From Micromonospora tulbaghiae (lineage in GTDB: Bacteria; Actinomycetota; Actinomycetes; Mycobacteriales; Micromonosporaceae), in the NCBI RefSeq assembly GCF_900091605.1, contig NZ_FMCQ01000006.1:171940-235939 (forward strand): a stretch of 64,000 nucleotides of DNA. The letters run 5' to 3'. A program made the position numbers and the translations under genes. Below, piece after piece: positions 40,210 through 48,011 of this stretch. The notes under the pieces are model-generated. The model did not search any database and was not told the DNA's origin. It saw nothing but the letters and a program-made list of their open reading frames with translations. Positions within the stretch are counted from its first letter, which is position 1. Every line of letters begins with the position of its first letter.

Positions 40210-40356
40210 ATGTCGCTGATGCAACGGATCACCGCCTTCCTGCGGTCGCCGCGGGGCCAGCAGTTGGTCGACCGCGGCCGGCGTGAGATGTCGAAGCCGG
40301 AGAACCAGGCCCGGCTGCGGCAGATCGCGAACCGGCTGCAGTCGCGCCGGCGCTGA
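40210..40356 (+). CDS. Small conserved basic protein (48 aa)
   Basis: 48 aa, MSLMQRITAFLRSPRGQQL and then VDRGRREMSKPENQARLRQI, highly charged and probably a single amphipathic helix. The longer open frame begins at 40078, but ATG 40210 has GGACGGAGGA upstream and only this part looks protein-like. I believe similar short proteins occur across Micromonosporaceae and Streptomyces, but this is from memory and no function is known. It lies between the lysozyme-like gene and an EcsC gene on the same strand. Confidence 0.7.
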   Translation: MSLMQRITAFLRSPRGQQLVDRGRREMSKPENQARLRQIANRLQSRRR

Positions 40357-40396
40357 CCCGCGTCACCCCCGCCGCACGAGCCCTCCGGAGCCCTTC

Positions 40397-41140
40397 GTGA
40401 CCGACCCCGCCCCCGTCGACGGGGAGCCCAACGCCGTCCCCACCGCCCCCGTCCCGCCGGTGGAGGCGCCCGAGGCGCCGCCGGCCAAGCTGTGGGACCG
40501 GATGCGGGAGGATCCGCAGTACGCGCCGGAGCACCTGGCCCTGGAGGCGGTACGCCGGCTCGGCCCGGAGGCCGCCCAGTGGGCCGCCCGGGAGCGGGCA
40601 CTGCGGCCGGGCGTGCCGCCGGAGCAGTTGGCCGACCAGGCGGTGCGCAAGTTCGTCAACCACGCCCGGCTCTCCGGCGCGGTCTCCGGCGCGGCCGGGC
40701 TGCCCGGTGCGGTGATCGACGTGGGCGTGCTGGCCTGGACCCAGGCCCGGCTGGTGCTGCACGTCGCGGCCGCCTACGGCGCCGACCCGACGCACGTCGA
40801 CCGGGCCACCGACCTGCTGGTCCTCCAGCGCGTGCACAAGGCCGCCCAGACCGCCCGCCTGGCGCTCGGGGTGGCCGCCGGCCGGGAGCGGGCCGGCGCG
40901 TTGTTCGGCTCCGCCGCCGACCGGGCGCTGGGCCGGGTGATGCTCCAGCTCGGCGTCCGGCTGGCCCGGATGGCCGGGGTGCGGGCCGCCAAGCGGATGT
41001 TCGCCAAGGTCGTGCCGGGCGCCGCGATCGTGCTCGGCACCTGGGCCAACTCGTCGGCCACAAAGGAACTGGCCGACCGCACGCGTGCCCTCTACCGTGC
41101 CGCCGGCCCTCGGCAGCTACCCGGCCCGCGCCAGCCCTGA
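40397..41140 (+). CDS. EcsC-family protein
   Basis: 247 aa. N-terminal Pro/Ala-rich tail, then an EcsC-like domain: LALEAVRRLGPEAAQWAARER, LADQAVRKFVNHARLSGAVSGAAGLPGAVIDVGVLAW and TQARLVLHVAAAYGADPTH. The Gly/Ala-rich centre and the C-terminal KVVPGAAIVLGTWANS are hydrophobic and may contact a membrane. EcsC proteins are named after a Bacillus ABC-transporter operon, but their role is not established. The GTG start follows CCGGAG. The downstream SGNH gene is convergent. Confidence 0.75.
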   Translation: MTDPAPVDGEPNAVPTAPVPPVEAPEAPPAKLWDRMREDPQYAPEHLALEAVRRLGPEAAQWAARERALRPGVPPEQLADQAVRKFVNHARLSGAVSGAAGLPGAVIDVGVLAWTQARLVLHVAAAYGADPTHVDRATDLLVLQRVHKAAQTARLALGVAAGRERAGALFGSAADRALGRVMLQLGVRLARMAGVRAAKRMFAKVVPGAAIVLGTWANSSATKELADRTRALYRAAGPRQLPGPRQP

Positions 41141-41148
41141 CCAGCCTT

Positions 41149-41180
41149 GCGCCGGCCGCTCCACCCGGGACGGCCGGCGC
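41149..41180. terminator. Hairpin between convergent EcsC and SGNH genes
   Basis: 10-bp perfect stem GCGCCGGCCG / CGGCCGGCGC with a 12-nt loop, 8 bp after the EcsC stop. Confidence 0.5.
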
Positions 41181-41187
41181 CGGCCGG

Positions 41188-42030
41188 TCAGCTCGCCCAG
41201 CCGGAGGCGTTCCAGGCCACCTCGGCCAGCCGGCCCTGCCCGGCCGCGTTCGGGTGGAACCAGTCGAGCGCGTTGACCTGGTCCAGGTCGAAGCGGTGGC
41301 GGTGCACCGCGCCGCCGTCGAAGCGGCAGCGTGACCCGTACGCCCGGCAGGCGGCACGGAGCTGCCCGTCGTACGCCTCGATCCGGTCCTTGACGCGTGC
41401 CCGCCTGGCGACCGCGGCGGGCGCGCTCGACGTGGCGTCGGCCAGCAGCGCCGGGCAGACGCCCCGCGACCAGGCCCGCACGGCGCGGGGCTCGGTGTGC
41501 CCGATCTGCCAGAGCCGGTACAGGTCCGGGATGCTGACCACCAGCACCCGGGCCTTCGGCCGGCCCTCACGCAGCACGCCCAGCGCCGCGTCGACCTGGT
41601 CACGGAAGGTCGCGACAGGCGTCATGTCGTCGACGTCGCCCCGGCAGACGTCGTTCGCCCCGATCAGCACGGTGACCAGGTCGGCCTTGTCGCGTACCGC
41701 CGACCGGGCCTGGCCGGTCAGCGCGGACGCGCGGGCGCCGGGCGCGGCCCGGTTGTACGCCCGCAGCCCCGGCGCGTCGGCGCGCAGCCGCCGGTAGAGG
41801 CTCTCCACCCGCAGGCCGTCCCCGGTCGACCAGGAGTTGCGTTCGCAGCTCACCAGCACCAGGCAGGAGCCGTAGCCGGTGGTGACCGAGTCGCCGAGCG
41901 CGGCGATGACCCGGGGCTCGCCGGGGCGGGGCGTGCCGGACGGCCGGGGTGACGCCTCGCCGGAGCCGTCACAGGCGAGCGCCACGAGCGCCGCCAGGCA
42001 GGCCAGCGCGGCGATCCAGCGTCGAGGCAT
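41188..42030 (-). CDS. SGNH/GDSL hydrolase lipoprotein
   Basis: 280 aa. Signal peptide with lipobox LVALAC (Cys near residue 20), then a Ser/Pro-rich linker. SGNH blocks are all present: GDSVTTGYG (nucleophile Ser), the Gly of AAPGA, IGANDVCRGD (block III Asn), and DWFHPNAAGQ (Asp-His). Six Cys after the lipobox (for example GSCLVLVSCERN and ACRAYGSRC) suggest three disulfides, as in secreted Streptomyces esterases. It probably hydrolyses an ester or acetyl group at the outer membrane face. ATG 42030 is preferred to 42054 because GGGGGA lies just upstream and the signal peptide then starts correctly. Confidence 0.9.
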   Translation of the reverse strand: MPRRWIAALACLAALVALACDGSGEASPRPSGTPRPGEPRVIAALGDSVTTGYGSCLVLVSCERNSWSTGDGLRVESLYRRLRADAPGLRAYNRAAPGARASALTGQARSAVRDKADLVTVLIGANDVCRGDVDDMTPVATFRDQVDAALGVLREGRPKARVLVVSIPDLYRLWQIGHTEPRAVRAWSRGVCPALLADATSSAPAAVARRARVKDRIEAYDGQLRAACRAYGSRCRFDGGAVHRHRFDLDQVNALDWFHPNAAGQGRLAEVAWNASGWAS

Positions 42031-42129
42031 CGGTCCCCCGTCCGGCGGCGGCAACGGGCGCGTCGACCCTATGCCCCGGCGGGATCCCGGCGGCGGTTCT
42101 GTCGGCTATCGGGCATCGACCACCGTCGT

Positions 42130-42723
42130 TCACATCTGTCGTGTCGGCGCAGGGCGGCCGTGCAGCCAGCGGTGCAGCGCCCGGGTGATCCGGGGCAGCA
42201 CCAGGTAGGTCATCAGCGGGGTGAGCACGAGCGTCATCAGCAGCGTCCGGCCGGCCAGCGGCACGTCGGCGAGGAACCGGGTGGTCAGCAGCGTGGCGGC
42301 CAGGCTGAGCGGGAAGAACGCCAGCCAGATCGTGACCGCCTGCTTCCAGCGCGGCGGCGCGGCCGGCTCCGGCTCGCCGAACGTCTCGACCACGTGATCC
42401 ACCGGCGGGTCGAACCAGCCCTCGATGCCGGTGCGCCGCTCCACCCGGGTGTGCTCGACCATGCCCTGCGCCGAGCCGAGCCACCAGCGCCGCTGCGGCG
42501 AGTCCTCCCAGTCGCGCAGCGTGTCCGCGTCGGCGAAGCGGTACATCACGTGCCACTCGCCCGAGCCGGGGGCGCTGCGGACGAAACCGGCGCCGAGGAA
42601 GCCCGGGAAGCTCTCCGCGAGCGCCGTCCCGGCCCGCATCCACGCCACCACCTCGTCGGTACGCGCCGGGTCGGCGCGCCGGGACACGGCGACGGTCACG
42701 GGTACGGCCTGCGTCGTGGTCAT
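42130..42723 (-). CDS. ABM-domain protein with two membrane helices
   Basis: 197 aa. The N-terminal half is an antibiotic-biosynthesis-monooxygenase-like domain (VTVAVSRRADPARTDEVVAWMRAGTALAESFPGFLGAGF, then EWHVMYRFADADTLRDWEDSPQRRWWLG). The C-terminal half has two hydrophobic helices (AVTIWLAFFPLSLAATLLT and TLLMTLVLTPLMTYLVLP). This ABM-plus-two-helix layout is known in bacteria; function unknown. The frame is open to 42831, but ATG 42723 has GGAG close upstream and starts the domain properly. It is divergent from the DUF6343 gene. Confidence 0.82.
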   Translation of the reverse strand: MTTTQAVPVTVAVSRRADPARTDEVVAWMRAGTALAESFPGFLGAGFVRSAPGSGEWHVMYRFADADTLRDWEDSPQRRWWLGSAQGMVEHTRVERRTGIEGWFDPPVDHVVETFGEPEPAAPPRWKQAVTIWLAFFPLSLAATLLTTRFLADVPLAGRTLLMTLVLTPLMTYLVLPRITRALHRWLHGRPAPTRQM

Positions 42724-42885
42724 GCCATCCTCTCCACCGGCCCGCGGGATCTCCGCCGGAACCGGCACCCGAAGTAACGCACCCGCCCGCCGGCCGCATC
42801 CGGCGACCGCCCGCCGGGTGTCCCGGATCACCGGCGTTCCCGCGCCGGCCGGTTATCCCCGCCCGTGCCGGGGTAGGCCCCAGGA

Positions 42886-43149
42886 ATGACCCGATCACAG
42901 CCCCGTCGCGCCCGTGGCACGGTCGGCCACGCGAACAGCGCCCTGAACCTGCGGCTCGTGCTCGCCACGTTCGGTCTGGTCGTGATGACCGTCTTCGCGG
43001 TGCTCGCGTTCGCCGCGGACATCGCCTGGCTGGGTGTCGTCTGCGCGCTGCTCGCCGTGGTGGCGGTGGTCGACCTGGTCGTGATCCAGCGCCGCCGCGC
43101 CGCGCGCCGCCGCGAGGAACCGGGCGTGCGGCACTCGCTGTTCGAGTGA
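42886..43149 (+). CDS. Small membrane protein, DUF6343-like
   Basis: 87 aa. A short basic N-terminus ending in HANSALNLRLVLATFG is followed by two membrane helices (VVMTVFAVLAFAADIAWLG and VVCALLAVVAVVDLVVI) and a basic C-terminus RRRAARRRE ending in SLFE. The SALNLRLxL motif and size match a small actinobacterial family of unknown function. It ends 12 bp before gabD on the same strand, so they are likely co-transcribed. Confidence 0.75.
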   Translation: MTRSQPRRARGTVGHANSALNLRLVLATFGLVVMTVFAVLAFAADIAWLGVVCALLAVVAVVDLVVIQRRRAARRREEPGVRHSLFE

Positions 43150-43161
43150 CAGGAGTACGAG

Positions 43162-44574
43162 ATGCCCATCGCCACCACCAACCCCGCCACCGGACAGGTG
43201 CTCAAGACGTACGAGGCGATGTCGGACGAGCAGATCGACGCCGCGATCGAGCGGGCCGACCTCGCCTTCCGGCAGTTGCGTGAGACCACCGTCGCGCAGC
43301 GGGCCCGGTGGCTCACCGCCGCCGCCGACCTGCTCGACGCCGAACGCGACGAGACGGCGCGGCTGATGACCACCGAGATGGGCAAGACGTACGCCGCCGC
43401 GAAGGCGGAGGTCACCAAGTGCGCCACCGCCTGCCGCTTCTACGCCGACAACGCGCCGGGGATGCTCGCCGACGAGCCCGCCGACGCCGCCGCGGTCAAG
43501 GCGAAGCGGGCGTACGTGCGCTACCAGCCGATCGGCCCCGTCCTGGCGGTGATGCCGTGGAACTTCCCGCTGTGGCAGGTGATGCGCTTCGCCGCCCCGG
43601 CCCTGATGGCCGGCAACACCGGCCTGCTCAAGCACGCCTCCAACGTGCCGCAGACCGCGCTCTTCCTGGAGGACCTGTTCCGCCGGGCCGGTTTCCCCGA
43701 GGGCGCGTTCACCACGCTGCTGGTCGGCTCCGACGCGGTCGACCGGATCCTCAGCGACCCCCGCGTCCGCGCCGCCACGCTCACCGGCAGCGAGCCGGCC
43801 GGCCGGTCCATCGCCCAGATCGCCGGGCGGGAGATCAAGAAGACGGTGCTGGAGCTGGGCGGCAGCGACCCGTTCGTGGTGATGCCCTCGGCCGACCTGG
43901 ACACCGCCGCCGAGGTCGCCACCACCGCCCGCTGCCAGAACAACGGGCAGTCCTGCATCGCCGCGAAGCGGTTCATCGTGCACACCGACGTCTTCGACGC
44001 GTTCGCCGAGAAGTTCGCCGCCCGGATGGCGGCGCTGCGCGTCGGCGACCCGATGGACGACGGCACCGACGTCGGCCCGCTGGCCAGCGAGCGCGGCCGC
44101 GACGAGGTGCACGCCCAGGTCACCGACGCGGTGGACCAGGGCGCGACGGTGCTGTGCGGCGGCGAGAAGCCCTCCGGGGACGGCTGGTACTACCCGCCGA
44201 CCGTGGTCACCGACCTGCGCCCGGAGATGCGGATGTGGAGCGAGGAGGTGTTCGGGCCGGTCGCCGGGCTCTACCGGGTCGGCTCGTACGACGAGGCGAT
44301 CGAGGTCGCCAACGGCACCAGCTTCGGCCTCGGCTCGAACGCCTGGACCAACGACCCGGCCGAGCAGGAGCGCTTCGCCGTCGACCTGAACGCCGGCAAC
44401 GTGTTCATCAACGGGATGACCACGTCCTACCCGGAGCTGCCGTTCGGCGGCGTGAAGAACTCCGGGTACGGCCGCGAGCTGTCCGCCGCCGGCATGCGCG
44501 AGTTCTGCAACACCAAGACCGTGTGGATCGGCGCGGGCGAGGCCGGCGCGGGCGCCGGCGCGCACTCCGAGTAG
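43162..44574 (+). CDS. gabD: NADP-dependent succinate-semialdehyde dehydrogenase
   Basis: 470 aa. Oxidises succinic semialdehyde to succinate, the last step of GABA degradation. Motifs: PIGPVLAVMPWNFPLWQVMRF, LTGSEPAGRSIA, VLELGGSDPFVVMPSADLD (general base Glu), and QNNGQSCIAAKRFIVH with the catalytic Cys near residue 268. SELPFGG-type C-terminal YPELPFGGVKNSGYGRELS matches. The N-terminus MPIATTNPATGQVLKTYEAMS is typical of the actinobacterial GabD2-like group. No GABA transaminase is nearby. Ribosome site AGGAG lies upstream of the ATG. Confidence 0.92.
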   Translation: MPIATTNPATGQVLKTYEAMSDEQIDAAIERADLAFRQLRETTVAQRARWLTAAADLLDAERDETARLMTTEMGKTYAAAKAEVTKCATACRFYADNAPGMLADEPADAAAVKAKRAYVRYQPIGPVLAVMPWNFPLWQVMRFAAPALMAGNTGLLKHASNVPQTALFLEDLFRRAGFPEGAFTTLLVGSDAVDRILSDPRVRAATLTGSEPAGRSIAQIAGREIKKTVLELGGSDPFVVMPSADLDTAAEVATTARCQNNGQSCIAAKRFIVHTDVFDAFAEKFAARMAALRVGDPMDDGTDVGPLASERGRDEVHAQVTDAVDQGATVLCGGEKPSGDGWYYPPTVVTDLRPEMRMWSEEVFGPVAGLYRVGSYDEAIEVANGTSFGLGSNAWTNDPAEQERFAVDLNAGNVFINGMTTSYPELPFGGVKNSGYGRELSAAGMREFCNTKTVWIGAGEAGAGAGAHSE

Positions 44575-44615
44575 GGGCGATTGGCCGGACGCCGTCACGG
44601 GTAGGAGTGGCCACC

Positions 44616-45581
44616 ATGACGGCGTTCGGCTTCCACGCATCCCACGAGCAGATCCACCCGGCCCGGCTGCTGGAGGCGGTGATCCACGCCGAACGCGCCG
44701 GCTTCGACGCGGCCATGTGCTCCGACCACTTCTCGCCGTGGAGCGAGCGGCAGGGCCAGTCCGGGTTCGCCTGGTCCTGGCTCGGCGCCGCGCTCCAGGC
44801 CACGAACCTGTCCTTCGGCGTGGTGAACGCGCCCGGCCAGCGCTACCACCCGGCGATCATCGCGCAGGCCATCGGCACGCTCGGCGCCATGTACCCGGGC
44901 CGGTTCTGGGCCGCGCTGGGCACCGGCGAGGCGGCCAACGAGCACATCACCGGCGAGGTCTGGCCGCGCAAGGACGTCCGCACCGCGCGGCTTCGCGAGT
45001 GCGTCGACGTGATCCGGGCGCTGCTGGCCGGCGAAGAGGTCAGCCACGACGGGCTCGTCACCGTGGACCGGGCGAAGCTGTGGACCCGGCCGGAGGAGCC
45101 GCCCGCGCTGGTCGGCGCCGCGGTCAGCGTCGCCACCGCGCGCTGGTGCGCCGAGTGGGCCGACGGACTGATCACCGTCAACGCGCCGGTCGAGCACCTG
45201 CGGCAGATGATCGACGCGTACCGGGACGCGGGTGGACGCGGTCCGCTGCACCTCCAGGTGCACGTGAGCTGGGCGCCCGAGCAGGAGCAGGCCGAGGCGA
45301 TCGCGTACGAGCAGTGGCGCAGCAACGTGTTCGCGCCGCCGGTCTGCTGGGACCTGGAGACCCCCGAGCACTTCGACGTGGCGAGCGCCGACGTGCCGAT
45401 GTCCAAGGTCGCCGAGACCGTGAACGTCTCCGCCGACCTGGGCCGGCACATCGGCTGGCTGGAGGAGTACGTGGCGCTGGGCTTCGACCAGATCGCGCTG
45501 CACCACGTCGGGCAGGAGCAGCGCGCGTTCATCGACACGTTCGGCGCCGAGGTGCTGCCGAAGCTGCGCTCCGCCGCCTGA
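44616..45581 (+). CDS. LLM-class flavin-dependent oxidoreductase
   Basis: 321 aa luciferase-like barrel. The N-terminus FGFHASHEQIHPARLLEAVIHAERAGFDAAMCSDHF, LGTGEAANEHITGEVWP, and the C-terminal LGFDQIALHHVGQEQRAFI resemble the group described as a non-F420 offshoot of the F420-dependent glucose-6-phosphate dehydrogenase-like family (TIGR03885-type, from memory). Either FMN or F420 could be the cofactor. GTAGGAG lies ahead of the ATG. It follows gabD after 41 bp; no functional link is evident. Confidence 0.88.
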   Translation: MTAFGFHASHEQIHPARLLEAVIHAERAGFDAAMCSDHFSPWSERQGQSGFAWSWLGAALQATNLSFGVVNAPGQRYHPAIIAQAIGTLGAMYPGRFWAALGTGEAANEHITGEVWPRKDVRTARLRECVDVIRALLAGEEVSHDGLVTVDRAKLWTRPEEPPALVGAAVSVATARWCAEWADGLITVNAPVEHLRQMIDAYRDAGGRGPLHLQVHVSWAPEQEQAEAIAYEQWRSNVFAPPVCWDLETPEHFDVASADVPMSKVAETVNVSADLGRHIGWLEEYVALGFDQIALHHVGQEQRAFIDTFGAEVLPKLRSAA

Positions 45582-45618
45582 TCACACATCGGCCCTCCGG
45601 CGCTTAGGCTCCACGTTC

Positions 45619-47199
45619 GTGGATGCTCTGTTCGAGGTCGTGGTCTTCCTGGCCATCGCGACCTTCGGCGCGGCGCTGGCCCGCCGGCTCGGCCTGCTGG
45701 CGCCGATCCTGCTGGTGGTGCTCGGCCTCGCCCTGTCCTTCCTGCCGTTCTTCCCGCACGTGCGGCTGGACCCGGACCTGGTGCTGGTGGGCATCCTGCC
45801 GCCGCTGCTCTACGTGGCGGCGCTGGAGACGTCGGTGCCGGCGTTCCGGCTCAACCTGCGGCCGATCCTGCTCCTCGCGGTCGGGCTGGTCATCTTCACC
45901 GCGTTCGTGGTGGGCACCGTCGTGCACTGGTTCCTGCCCGAGCTGCCGTACGCGATCTGCCTGGCGCTGGGCGCGGTGGTGGCGCCGCCGGACGCGGTCG
46001 CCGCCACCGCGGTGGCGCGGCGGGTCGGCCTGCCCCGGCGGGTCGTCACCATCCTGGAGGGCGAGAGTCTGGTCAACGACGCCACCGCGTTGGTGCTGCT
46101 GCGGGTGGCGATCGTCGCCGCGACCGCCACCACCGGCGGCGTCGGCGTCGGCGACGTGGCCCGGGAGGTGGTCGTCGCGGCCGGCGGCGGCATCCTGGTC
46201 GGTCTGCTGGGCGTGGTGGTCTTCGGCTACCTGCACAAACGCATCACCGACCCGGTGCTGGACAACGCGCTGTCGCTGATCGTGCCGTTCGCCGTGGTCT
46301 TCGCCGCCGAGGAGATCCACGCCTCCGGCGTGGTCGCGGTGGTGGTGACCGGCCTGGGCATCGGGCACAAGCTGCCCACGCTGCTGTCGGCCGCCTCGCG
46401 GCTCCAGGTGACCGCGTTCTGGCGGCTGATCCGGTTCCTGCTGGAAGGACTGGTGTTCCTGCTGGTCGGCCTGCAACTGCCGGAGGTGGTACGCGACCTC
46501 GACGAGCCGTTCGGCTCGCTGGTGGCGATCACCGCGGCGGTGCTGGCCGCCGTCTTCCTGACCCGGTTCGTCTGGGTCTTCCCGGCCACCTACGTGGCGC
46601 GGCTCGTGCCCCGGGTCCGGCAGCGCGATCCGGCGCCGCCGGTGCAGTTCCCGGTCGTCATCGGCTGGGCCGGCATGCGGGGCGTGGTGACGCTCGCCGC
46701 CGCGCTGGGCCTGCCGCTCACCCTCGCCGGCGACACGCAGTACCCGCGCGGGCTGCTCATCTGGCTGGCCTTCGCGGTGATCGTCGCGACGCTGGTCGGG
46801 CAGGGCGCCACGCTGCCCTGGGTGGCCCGGCGGCTGCGGCTGCCCCCGGACGACCCGGTGCAGGACGCGTTGTCCGCCGCCGGGGTGCAGCAGCGGGCCA
46901 GCCGGGCGGCCCGGGACCGGCTCGACGAACTGGCCGCCGGCGCGCCGGAGGCGGTGGTGGAACGCCTGCGCGGGCTGACCACCTCCCGCGCCAACCTGGC
47001 CTGGGAACGGCTCGGCGGCACCGAACGGGAAACCCCCTCCCAGGCGTACGCGCGCCTCCGGCAGGAGATGATCGACGCCGAGCGGGAGGTGTTCCGGGCC
47101 GCCCGCGACTCCGGGCAGATCCCGGAGGAGGCGCTCACCCGCGCCTATCGTGATCTGGATCTGGAGGAGTCCATGCTGCGACAGGAGGCCGTCGAATGA
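45619..47199 (+). CDS. Na+/H+ antiporter (CPA1 family)
   Basis: 526 aa with about twelve membrane helices and a cytoplasmic C-terminal region of about 120 residues rich in Arg/Glu helices. The ion-binding segment is LEGESLVNDATALVLLRVA (Asn-Asp pair), and AVVAPPDAVAATAVARR and GWAGMRGVVTLAAALG are further CPA1 landmarks. It exchanges monovalent cations for protons in pH and salt homeostasis. The GTG start has no clear ribosome site. The stop overlaps the next ATG by 4 bp, coupling it to a UBP-type zinc finger. Confidence 0.93.
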   Translation: MDALFEVVVFLAIATFGAALARRLGLLAPILLVVLGLALSFLPFFPHVRLDPDLVLVGILPPLLYVAALETSVPAFRLNLRPILLLAVGLVIFTAFVVGTVVHWFLPELPYAICLALGAVVAPPDAVAATAVARRVGLPRRVVTILEGESLVNDATALVLLRVAIVAATATTGGVGVGDVAREVVVAAGGGILVGLLGVVVFGYLHKRITDPVLDNALSLIVPFAVVFAAEEIHASGVVAVVVTGLGIGHKLPTLLSAASRLQVTAFWRLIRFLLEGLVFLLVGLQLPEVVRDLDEPFGSLVAITAAVLAAVFLTRFVWVFPATYVARLVPRVRQRDPAPPVQFPVVIGWAGMRGVVTLAAALGLPLTLAGDTQYPRGLLIWLAFAVIVATLVGQGATLPWVARRLRLPPDDPVQDALSAAGVQQRASRAARDRLDELAAGAPEAVVERLRGLTTSRANLAWERLGGTERETPSQAYARLRQEMIDAEREVFRAARDSGQIPEEALTRAYRDLDLEESMLRQEAVE

Positions 47200-47453
47200 G
47201 TTGCCAGCACCTGGCCGAGGCGGGCACGGCCGAGCCCGACACGACCACCGAGTGCCCCGACTGCGTGGCCATCGGCAACCCGGACTGGGTGCACCTGCGC
47301 GCCTGCCTGGCCTGCGGGCACGTGGGCTGCTGCGACTCCTCGCCGTACCAGCACGCCACGAAGCACTTCGAGTCCACCGGGCACCCGGTGATGCGGTCGA
47401 TCCAGCCGGGGGAGTCGTGGCGCTGGTGCTTCGTGGACGAGGAGATCGGCTGA
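47196..47453 (+). CDS. UBP-type zinc finger protein
   Basis: 85 aa, essentially one ZnF-UBP domain. The Cys/His ligands appear in order: CQHL at the start, TECPDC, HLRACLACGHVGCCDSS, HATKHFESTGHPVM and WRWCFVDEE. In eukaryotes this domain binds the ubiquitin C-terminal Gly-Gly. In bacteria it occurs as small proteins or fused to Na+/H+ antiporters, with unknown partner. Here it is translationally coupled (ATGA) to such an antiporter, so a regulatory role on the transporter is the simplest idea. Its stop is 1 bp from the convergent GNAT gene stop. Confidence 0.9.
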   Translation: MSCQHLAEAGTAEPDTTTECPDCVAIGNPDWVHLRACLACGHVGCCDSSPYQHATKHFESTGHPVMRSIQPGESWRWCFVDEEIG

Positions 47454-47454
47454 C

Positions 47455-47988
47455 TCAGCCGACCCGGCGTTCCAGCACCTGCCCGGTCCACGTCGGACGG
47501 CCCGGCCGCTCCACGGTGAACGGCTCGGTGGCGGTGAAACCGCAGCGCTCGTAGAACCGCACGAGTGCCCGGTCCGGGCTGCGGAAGCAGTCCACCCGCA
47601 GCAGGCCGACGCCGCGTTCGCGGGCCAGCTCCGCCGCGTACGCCAGCAGCCGCGCCCCGACCCCGCGTCCCGCGTACGCCCGGTCGGTGACCAGCAGGTT
47701 CACGTACAGCTCCGGTTCGGTGGCCGGCGGCACGTACTCGGTCGCCGCGCCCACCACCAGCGCGCCCACCACAGTCGCGTCGATCTCGGCGAGGTGCAGG
47801 CCGTTCCCGGCCGCCCACGCGTCGGCCTGGGCGATGCGGCGCGGGTCGATCGACGCCGGCTCGGTGCCCCACTGGTCGGTACGCCCGCGTTCGGCCAGCC
47901 ATGCGGTGGCGCTGTCGAGCAGCCGCAGCAGCGTGGGCGCGTCGCCGGGCCCACCCGGTCGGATGGTGATGCTCTGCTGGTCGGTCAT
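47455..47988 (-). CDS. GNAT-family N-acetyltransferase
   Basis: 177 aa acetyl-CoA-dependent acyltransferase. The CoA-binding motif A is LYVNLLVTDRAYAGRGVGARLLAYAAELARERGVGLLRVDCF, with R-G-V-G-A as the pyrophosphate loop, and motif B is ALVRFYERCGFTATEPFTV. The substrate is unknown. A Trp/Gln-rich N-terminal part (TAWLAERGRTDQWG) is common in GNATs of this subgroup. It lies 23 bp downstream of the MFS gene stop on the same strand, so co-transcription is not excluded, although the MFS gene is downstream. Confidence 0.9.
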   Translation of the reverse strand: MTDQQSITIRPGGPGDAPTLLRLLDSATAWLAERGRTDQWGTEPASIDPRRIAQADAWAAGNGLHLAEIDATVVGALVVGAATEYVPPATEPELYVNLLVTDRAYAGRGVGARLLAYAAELARERGVGLLRVDCFRSPDRALVRFYERCGFTATEPFTVERPGRPTWTGQVLERRVG

Positions 47989-48011
47989 CCCGCCATGCTG
48001 CTACACCGGGC

